A stretch of DNA of 10,612 bases from DASPXY01 sp038227745. Its GTDB lineage: Bacteria > Planctomycetota > Planctomycetia > Gemmatales > Gemmataceae. Every line of letters starts with the position of its first letter. Position 1 is the stretch's first letter. Below, in pieces: positions 5,492-10,612 of the stretch. A program made the translations under genes and the position numbers. Below the pieces are notes generated by a model. That model was given only the letters and a program-made list of their open reading frames with translations. It was not told the origin of the DNA and did not search any database. The stretch is taken from assembly GCA_038227745.1 (NCBI GenBank), contig JBBRPS010000332.1, positions 1-10,612 on the forward strand, written 5' to 3'.

Positions 5492-7927
5492 ATGCACGGA
5501 TCCCCAAACTATGACATCGCCCCGCACGGAACAAGCGCCGGGGTGGCCGGCGGCTTCCGCCTGTCCCTCGTCATCCCCGCGTGGAACGAAGAGAAGACCA
5601 TCGGGCAGGCCATCCGCGAGGCCGACGCCGCCCTGTCGGCAGCCGCGTCCGAGTACGAGATCCTCGTCGTGGACGACGGCAGCACCGACGGCACGGCCGA
5701 GGCCGTTCGCGCCGCGGCGGGCGCCAACCCCCGCGTGCGCCTGCTGCGGCACCCGCGCAACCTCGGCTACGGGGCGGCGCTGCGCACCGGCTTCGAGGCC
5801 GCGGCGCTCGACCTGGTGGCGTTCACCGACGCCGACTGCCAGTTCGACCTGGCCGACCTGGCCTACATGCTGCCGCTCACCCGCCGCTTCGACGTGACGT
5901 GCGGCTACCGCATCGACCGGCAAGACCCGGCCCTGCGCCGCTTCTGCTCCTGGGGCTATAACGCCCTCGTCACGCTCCTGGCGGGCAGCCAGGTCCGCGA
6001 CATCGACTGCGCCCTCAAGGTCTTCCGCCGGGAGAAGCTGGCCGCGATCCTGCCCGAGTGCGCCGGCTTCTTCGTCAACACCGAGATGCTGGCCCGGGCG
6101 CGGCTCGGGGGGTTGTCCGTGGTGGAGGTCGGCGTCCGCCACCGGCCGCGCGCCGCCGGACAGAGCAAGGTGTCGCTCCGGGACGTCCCCCGCACCCTGT
6201 CGAGCCTGCTGCCCTTCTGGTGGTCGCGCCTCCTCTTCCCCGCCCCCGACGCCCCGACGTCCTGGCGCGGCGGCCAACTCTGGGCGGCGCTGATGACCCT
6301 GGCCGTCCTGGCGGGCTGCCTGCTCTTCCCCAACCTGTCCTACCCCCTGATGGAGCCGGACGAGGGGCGCTACGCCGAGATCAGCCGGGAGATGCTGGCC
6401 CACGGCGACGGGGTCATCCCCACGCTCAACCAGCGGCCTTACTACGACAAGCCGCCGCTGCTGTACTGGCTGGTGGCCGGCAGTCTCCGGTGCTTCGGCG
6501 GCAGCGAGTGGGCTGCCCGCCTGACGCCCGCACTGGCCGCGCTGGGCGCCGTGCTGGCGACCTTCCTGTGCGGCAACCGTACGGTGGGGGGCCGGGGCGC
6601 GTTCCTGGGGGCGCTGGCCCTGACGCTCACGCCGGCGTTCATCCAGTGCGGCCGCTTCCTCATCCTCGACGGCCTGCTGACCGTGCTGGTCGCGGCCGCC
6701 CTGTTCGCGGGCCACGCCGCCATCGCCGGCAGCCGCCTGCGCTGGCCCTGGTGGGTCGCCTCCGCGGCCTGCTGCGGCCTGGGCGTGCTGACCAAAGGCC
6801 CCGTCGCTCTGGCCCTGGTCGCCCCGCCTCTGGCCGCCTACGCCTGGCTCAACCGCCTGCCGGCCCGGCCGACGGCCCGCCACTGGGCGGCCTACGCCGC
6901 CCTGGCGCTCGGCCTGGCCGCCCCGTGGTACGTCGCCTTCATGTGCCGGGACCCCCGGTTCGCCTACCACTTCTTCGTGGAACACCACCTGCACCGCTTC
7001 TTCGGCGAGGAGTACCACGGCCAGCCGTTCTGGTTCTACGCCCCGGTGCTGCTGGTCCTGTGCCTGCCGTGGTCGTTGCTGCTGCTTCCGCGGGCGCGCT
7101 CCCTCTTCGCCCGGCCGGCGGCCCCCCGCGCCCCGCGGCCCCGGGCGCTGGGGTTCTACCTGCTGTGGGCCGGCTGGTGCGTGCTGTTCTTCTCGCTGTC
7201 CCGGGGCAAGTTGCCGCCCTACGTCCTGCCGGCCGCGCCGGCGCTGGCGCTGCTGTTCGGCTGCTGGCTGGACCGCGGGCTTTCCCAGGCCGGCGGCGCG
7301 ACCTCCTCCCTGGAGGGTGCCGGCGCGGTGCCCCGCCGTGCGGCCATGCTCTTCGCCGCGGCCTGGCTGGTGGTGAGCGTCGCCGGCTGGCGGCTGCAGC
7401 TCCTCGGCCCGGCGGCGGCCCTCGCCCAGGCCGCAATGGGTGCGGCCGCCGTGGCCGGGGTGGCGTTGTGGGGGCGGCGGCTGTCCGCGCGGGCGGCGTG
7501 GGTCCTCTGCGGCGTCCTGGGCGTGGCGGTGATCCACGAGTCCGCCCACGACCTCGTCCCCGCCTGGTCTGCGCGGCGTTCCCCGCTGGCGCGGTCGGAG
7601 GCGGTGACGCGGCTGGTGCGGGAGGCGCGGGTCCCGGTGGCCTGCTACGGCGGCGACTGGGGGTCGGTGCCGTTCTACGCGGGGAGCACGGAGGCGGTCC
7701 CCAGCTTCTGCGAGTATTCCCCGCCCGGGGAGGTGCGGAAGTTCTTGAGCCGGCACCCGCGCTGCCTCTTCGTCATCCGGTACAGGCAGGACCGCGAGGC
7801 GTTCCGGGCGGCGTTGCCCCCCGGCATGCGGGCCACCACGGTCGTGGACGTGGGCGAGGCGCTCGCCGTTCTGGTGCAGGACGCCCGCGGCCAGGGCGGC
7901 GAGCCTTGGGGGGAGGACTGCGAATAG
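5492..7927 (+). CDS. fused GT2 polyprenyl-phosphate sugar synthase-like / ArnT-PMT-like membrane glycosyltransferase
   Basis: An 811-residue two-enzyme chain. Residues 24-240 are a GT-A glycosyltransferase family 2 domain of the dolichol-phosphate-mannose synthase/GtrB type: VIPAWNEE (27-34), VVDDGSTDG (59-67), metal-binding DAD (113-115), DIDCALKVFRR (170-180). From about 262 a polytopic GT-C enzyme of the ArnT/PMT (GT39/GT83-like) type begins: EPDEGRYAEI (288-297) with its acidic catalytic-type pair, PYYDKPPLLYWL (316-327), LTKGPVAL (433-440), FFVEHHLHRFF (494-504) and SRGKLPPYVLP (570-580). About ten helices follow, and a soluble domain (about 695-800) ends the protein. By family logic, GT2 would charge a polyprenyl phosphate with a sugar on the cytoplasmic side, and GT-C would use the flipped lipid to glycosylate a lipid, glycan or protein outside. 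The sugar and acceptor are unknown. The two halves are usually separate genes. It is monocistronic, convergent with the protease gene. Confidence 0.9.
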   Translation: MHGSPNYDIAPHGTSAGVAGGFRLSLVIPAWNEEKTIGQAIREADAALSAAASEYEILVVDDGSTDGTAEAVRAAAGANPRVRLLRHPRNLGYGAALRTGFEAAALDLVAFTDADCQFDLADLAYMLPLTRRFDVTCGYRIDRQDPALRRFCSWGYNALVTLLAGSQVRDIDCALKVFRREKLAAILPECAGFFVNTEMLARARLGGLSVVEVGVRHRPRAAGQSKVSLRDVPRTLSSLLPFWWSRLLFPAPDAPTSWRGGQLWAALMTLAVLAGCLLFPNLSYPLMEPDEGRYAEISREMLAHGDGVIPTLNQRPYYDKPPLLYWLVAGSLRCFGGSEWAARLTPALAALGAVLATFLCGNRTVGGRGAFLGALALTLTPAFIQCGRFLILDGLLTVLVAAALFAGHAAIAGSRLRWPWWVASAACCGLGVLTKGPVALALVAPPLAAYAWLNRLPARPTARHWAAYAALALGLAAPWYVAFMCRDPRFAYHFFVEHHLHRFFGEEYHGQPFWFYAPVLLVLCLPWSLLLLPRARSLFARPAAPRAPRPRALGFYLLWAGWCVLFFSLSRGKLPPYVLPAAPALALLFGCWLDRGLSQAGGATSSLEGAGAVPRRAAMLFAAAWLVVSVAGWRLQLLGPAAALAQAAMGAAAVAGVALWGRRLSARAAWVLCGVLGVAVIHESAHDLVPAWSARRSPLARSEAVTRLVREARVPVACYGGDWGSVPFYAGSTEAVPSFCEYSPPGEVRKFLSRHPRCLFVIRYRQDREAFRAALPPGMRATTVVDVGEALAVLVQDARGQGGEPWGEDCE

Positions 7928-8055
7928 GCCACAGCCGGGACAGCCCTGGACCGTCCACCCTCCCCGCGCCGTCAATCAGACGGTCGGGATGCAGTAGGAA
8001 AACGCCTGGGGGCTCCTTCGCGGGGGCGGCGGTTGGCACGGGGAGGAAGAAGGTG
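7928..8055. other. 128-bp convergent intergenic region
   Basis: It lies between the stops of the glycosyltransferase (plus) and protease (minus) genes. Only weak inverted repeats are visible: GACCGTC at 7949-7955 with GACGGTC at 7979-7985, and the competing CCGTC/GACGG at 7969-7983. Neither is followed by a T-run. A bidirectional terminator would be expected here, but I cannot point to a convincing one. Confidence 0.4.
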
Positions 8056-9585
8056 TCAGTCGCCCAGGACCAGCATCGTCACCAGCATGACCAGGCCGTT
8101 GTTCAGCGCGTGGCCCACCATGCACGGCACGAGGGTGCCGCGCCACTCGCGGGCGCTCGCGAAGCCGTACGCCAGCGCCATCAGGAACGGCACGCCCAGC
8201 AGGCCCTGCGGGTGAATGATCGCGAACAGGAAGTTCACGACCGTGGCGCTGACCAGGAAACTCCGCCCCGTGCCGAGGCCGCAGCTCGCCTCACGCAGGT
8301 GCCGGTAGAGCACGCCCCGGAACATGATCTCCTCCACGACGGGCGCCACCACGCAGGCGAGCAGGATCACCTCGAAGCGCGCCCAGAAGTCGCCCGAGGC
8401 CACGTCCTCGACGATCGGGTGCGCCGGCCCGGAGTAAGGCGCGAAGTTCTGTTCCTCGCCGCCGTCCCCGCGCACCACGAACATGACGCCGACGGCCATC
8501 AGGACCACGACCACCAGCAGGGTCACGCTGATGCCGTAACAGGTCACTCCGCACAGTGGCTCGACGGCGGGGTTGCGCCCGGCCGTCAGGCCGATGTCCT
8601 CGCGCACCTGCCGCCACGGCACGCCGCGCAGCACCGGCCAGGCCAGCACGGCGAGGCTCAGGAGCGCCGCGGCGCCGCTCAGGAGCAGCCGCGGCGCCTC
8701 CGCCGGCAGCAGCCGCCCCGCCAGGCCCAGGCCGGTCCACAGCAGCAGCCAGAGCGCGAACGTCTCGGCGTACACCCCGCCCGGAGACGTGCCGCAGCGG
8801 ACGCCGCTCCGCACCACGCCCCGGGCCACCAGCACGAGGAAGACAATCGTCCCGATGATCCCGGCGAGCACCAGGAAGCAGCTGCCGCCGGTCACGCCGA
8901 GCAGCGCCGCGAAAGTCTGCCGCGCCGGCTCCAGGACTTTTTCTCGCGCCGCGGCATCGGGGGCCGATTCGCCGCGGAGGGCCGTGGCCGCGGGGCCGCC
9001 CGCGATCGGCAGGACGAACTGCAGCGGCGCGAGCTTGCCCCCCGGGGCCAGCGCCAGCTCGCCGAACCAGCCCAGCCCGGAACGCAACTGCTGCCGGTCC
9101 TTCGGTGACAGCAAGGGGGCGTCGAAGCGAAGGTGCTCGTAATCCCGATACAGGTGGTCGAGGAGGTTGTGCAGGGCTTGCTGCGGCGGCGTGAAGGCGA
9201 CGCCTTGCTCCCGTGCGCGGCGGTCCAACTCGCGCAGTTGTTTGCGAGCCTCCGTGGGACCGCGCAGCTCGCCGGCGAGGACGACGAAGCGCAGGCGCTG
9301 ACTCACCGGCCCCGTGTTGAGCGCCCTGGCCTGGTCGTACACGCCCGGCATGTCGAGGATCTCGCGCATGCCGACCATGTACCGCGCCTGCGTGCGCATG
9401 GTGATCAGACCGATGCGGTCCTCGCCATCGCTCTCGCGCCGTGCCTCCTGGAAAAAGTGCAAGGCCACGAAGCCGACGATCACCACCCACGCGAGCGCCG
9501 CCCAGGCCAGCGGCCAGCGGCTCGAGCGCGGCGACTCCTCCGGGAGCGGGAAGGGAAGGGGGGGGTTGTCGGCGCGGTCGTTCAT
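8056..9585 (-). CDS. CPBP family (CAAX-protease-like) intramembrane metalloprotease with large N-terminal domain
   Basis: A 509-residue membrane protein of the CPBP/Abi (Rce1-like) family. All three catalytic motifs are intact near the C-terminus: EEIMFRG (418-424; the EExxxR motif is Glu418, Glu419, Arg423), FAIIH (454-458) and HALNN (492-496). These form the glutamate/histidine site of Rce1-type proteases within the membrane. Helices are near 26-45, 228-255, 270-290, 298-318, 346-370, 402-417 and 440-509. Unusually for a family often of 200-300 residues, a hydrophilic segment of about 180 residues (46-225) sits between the first and second helices. It is rich in charged and Gln residues (EARKQLRELDRRAREQG at 112-128) and may form helices or coiled coil outside or inside the membrane. 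The ATG at 9585 was chosen because the extension upstream is Pro/Arg-rich and crosses the likely promoter; its ribosome site is weak. The substrate is unknown. Confidence 0.88.
   Translation of the reverse strand: MNDRADNPPLPFPLPEESPRSSRWPLAWAALAWVVIVGFVALHFFQEARRESDGEDRIGLITMRTQARYMVGMREILDMPGVYDQARALNTGPVSQRLRFVVLAGELRGPTEARKQLRELDRRAREQGVAFTPPQQALHNLLDHLYRDYEHLRFDAPLLSPKDRQQLRSGLGWFGELALAPGGKLAPLQFVLPIAGGPAATALRGESAPDAAAREKVLEPARQTFAALLGVTGGSCFLVLAGIIGTIVFLVLVARGVVRSGVRCGTSPGGVYAETFALWLLLWTGLGLAGRLLPAEAPRLLLSGAAALLSLAVLAWPVLRGVPWRQVREDIGLTAGRNPAVEPLCGVTCYGISVTLLVVVVLMAVGVMFVVRGDGGEEQNFAPYSGPAHPIVEDVASGDFWARFEVILLACVVAPVVEEIMFRGVLYRHLREASCGLGTGRSFLVSATVVNFLFAIIHPQGLLGVPFLMALAYGFASAREWRGTLVPCMVGHALNNGLVMLVTMLVLGD
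9558..9565. repeat. 8-base C/G homopolymer in the start region of the protease gene
   Basis: Eight G on the plus strand (C8 in the mRNA) cover codons for Asn-Pro-Pro-Leu at residues 7-10 of the CPBP protease. Slippage by one base would abolish the protein. It is short and may have no role. Confidence 0.4.
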
Positions 9586-9627
9586 GGGCCGTGTTCCGCG
9601 GGGGGAGGGGCTGGGTGTCGTCGGAGT

Positions 9628-9633
9628 ATTGTA
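9628..9633 (-). promoter_or_regulatory. possible -10 box for the CPBP protease gene
   Basis: TACAAT on the minus strand matches the -10 consensus at 5 of 6 positions and lies 42 nt upstream of the ATG at 9585. No TTGACA-like box is found 16-18 nt upstream (GGCCAC occupies that place), so the call rests on one hexamer. Confidence 0.3.
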
Positions 9634-9724
9634 TGGGCGGGCGGCGTGCGGTGGCCGGGCCGCGGCGCCCAGGATAAAAACTCCCTGTCCGCGTTCGGCC
9701 CGGTCCCGACCGAGGAGAGGAACC

Positions 9725-10612
9725 ATGTCCCGGAGCCTGCGGGCCTTGCTGGCCGGCATCGTCGATTACGCGGGCCTGTTCCCGCCCGCCCGCCTGCCCC
9801 TCGACGAGGCGCTCCGCAACTACGCCCGCTACCGCAGCGAGCCCGACGCCTGGATGCTCGGCCGCTTCGTCTGCCCGGCGGCGCGGCTGGCGGAGCTTTC
9901 GCCCCTGGTCGATGAGCTGTTCGGCTCGGGGCCGCCGCTGTCGGTTTCGGCCCTGGGCCGCGGCGGCGACACCGTCGCCGCGTTCCTGGAGGGGCTGCGC
10001 GCTGACCAGGAGGCGGTCGATACTTTCCGGCGTCGGCACGGTGATCGGGCCACCGTAGACATGCTGGAGCTGCGCCTCCCGCCGGACGTGCTGGCCCCGG
10101 CTCGGCCCGATCCCCTATCGCCTCTCTTGAGATCCACTGAAGAGATTGTCTTTGCCGCGCGGTTATGCCCGCCTCCAATCACCTGGGAGAGTCGAGGGAT
10201 TTATCTTTACTTCGAGGGACCTCTGGGAGCGAACTGGCGCCACACACTCATCCTCCCCCCAATGCTCTGCGGCGGGTACAAGCTCCGCACCGGCGGCCTG
10301 GAGGCGTCGGCCTTCCCCACCCCCGAGCAGGTGGTGGCGACGCTGATCGCATGCGGGCGCGCCAAGAGGCCGTTCAAGGCAACCGCGGGCCTTCACCACC
10401 CGATTCGCCACTTCGACGCCCAGCTGCAAGCTTCCGTCCACGGATTCCTCAACGTCTTCGGTGCGGGCGTACTGCTGGCAGCCCTGGGGCTAACCGAACG
10501 GCGCGTGCGACGGATCATAGAGGATGAGGATCCGGCCCACTTCAGTTTCACGGACGAGGGTTTCCGCTGGAAAGATCTGTCCGCCCCGGTGGATGCCATC
10601 GTACGGGCGCGA
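9725..10612 (+). CDS. conserved protein of unknown function with HHP and HGFLN motifs (3' end outside the window)
   Basis: The ATG at 9725 follows GAGGAGAGG by a few bases and opens a frame of 296 codons that reaches the window edge without a stop. There is no signal peptide or membrane helix, so it is probably cytoplasmic. Distinct blocks are VDYAGLFPPA (13-22), WMLGRFVCPA (43-52), YKLRTGG (185-191), PFKATAGLHHPIR (216-228) and HGFLNVF (239-245). The KLRTGG and PFKATAGLHH blocks suggest strand ends of a beta/alpha barrel, with the histidines as possible metal or catalytic residues. That is inference from sequence style. I recall similar proteins annotated as hypothetical in several phyla, with about 25-35 more residues after this point. 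Codons 129-174 use many A/T-ending codons unlike the first 128. It diverges from the protease gene across 139 bp that hold no clear plus-strand promoter. Confidence 0.85.
   Translation, partial: MSRSLRALLAGIVDYAGLFPPARLPLDEALRNYARYRSEPDAWMLGRFVCPAARLAELSPLVDELFGSGPPLSVSALGRGGDTVAAFLEGLRADQEAVDTFRRRHGDRATVDMLELRLPPDVLAPARPDPLSPLLRSTEEIVFAARLCPPPITWESRGIYLYFEGPLGANWRHTLILPPMLCGGYKLRTGGLEASAFPTPEQVVATLIACGRAKRPFKATAGLHHPIRHFDAQLQASVHGFLNVFGAGVLLAALGLTERRVRRIIEDEDPAHFSFTDEGFRWKDLSAPVDAIVRAR
10109..10246 (+). other. block of atypical codon use within the unknown gene
   Basis: About 20 of these 46 codons end in A or T, including rare ones here such as TTA, AGA, CTA, ACA and ATT. Only about 12 of the 128 codons before it do. 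The reading frame stays open and the protein remains plausible. The share of A/T-ending codons drops after the block and rises again from about codon 218. Confidence 0.6.

Noticed and set aside
5111..7975. Very long minus-strand open frame opposite the glycosyltransferase fusion
   Set aside because: It is low-complexity Gly/Arg/Gln/Ala sequence antisense to an unmistakable GT2-ArnT protein.
6058..9108. A plus-strand frame of about 1000 codons running through the glycosyltransferase and opposite the protease gene
   Set aside because: It is out of frame with the glycosyltransferase and antisense to the protease, with Arg/Gly/Pro-rich sequence and no domains.
9673..9678. GATAAA as a plus-strand -10 box for the gene at 9725
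   Set aside because: No acceptable -35 box lies 16-18 nt upstream (GC-rich only), so it was not called.
9586..9759. An N-terminal extension of the CPBP protease to an ATG at 9759
   Set aside because: The added 58 residues are Pro/Arg-rich, overlap the start of the divergent gene and contain the likely -10 box.
8291..10039. A minus-strand frame overlapping the protease and unknown genes
   Set aside because: It is in a different frame from the protease motifs, and its sequence is Arg/Ala/Gly-rich without signatures.

Overview
The window is GC-rich bacterial DNA with dense genes and strongly G/C-ending codons. It most resembles a planctomycete of the Gemmataceae type. The grounds are a System II cytochrome c maturation pair with a long extra N-terminal region on CcsA, and an upstream lipoprotein with repeated NVNRWRGQ modules that I associate, from memory, with these bacteria. 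The lineage is an inference from gene content and style; there is no rRNA or other marker in the window.

Positions 1-4608 (minus strand) hold one operon. A good promoter (TTGACA, 17 nt, CAAAAT) drives a repeat-containing lipoprotein gene of unknown function, then resB, then ccsA. Each junction is a 4-base stop/start overlap (GTGA, then ATGA), so the three are probably translationally coupled and made in fixed ratio. ResB and CcsA form the membrane complex that moves heme outwards and attaches it to apocytochromes c. The lipoprotein is the obvious candidate for an unstudied accessory factor. A textbook intrinsic terminator closes the operon, followed by a second, weaker terminator-like hairpin. 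The left-most 66 bases could instead be the start of another minus-strand gene with a signal-peptide-like N-terminus.

Positions 4768-5491 hold a small two-helix membrane protein gene (minus) with its own promoter. Six bases past its stop lies a 19-bp imperfect palindrome with a nested smaller one, possibly a dispersed repeat. A 377-bp region separates this gene from the divergent one on the right.

Positions 5492-7927 (plus) encode an 811-residue fusion of a GT2 polyprenyl-phosphate-sugar synthase-like domain with an ArnT/PMT-like (GT-C) membrane glycosyltransferase. One chain could therefore both make a lipid-linked sugar and use it at the outer face of the membrane.

Positions 8056-9585 (minus) encode a CPBP (CAAX-protease-like) membrane metalloprotease with a large extra N-terminal domain. 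It converges on the glycosyltransferase gene and diverges from the last gene. That gene (9725 to the window end, plus) is a 3'-truncated conserved protein of unknown function with HHP and HGFLN motifs, and its middle part has clearly different codon use. I see no tRNA, rRNA, CRISPR array, insertion sequence or phage gene. Long open frames antisense to the genes are by-products of high GC content.
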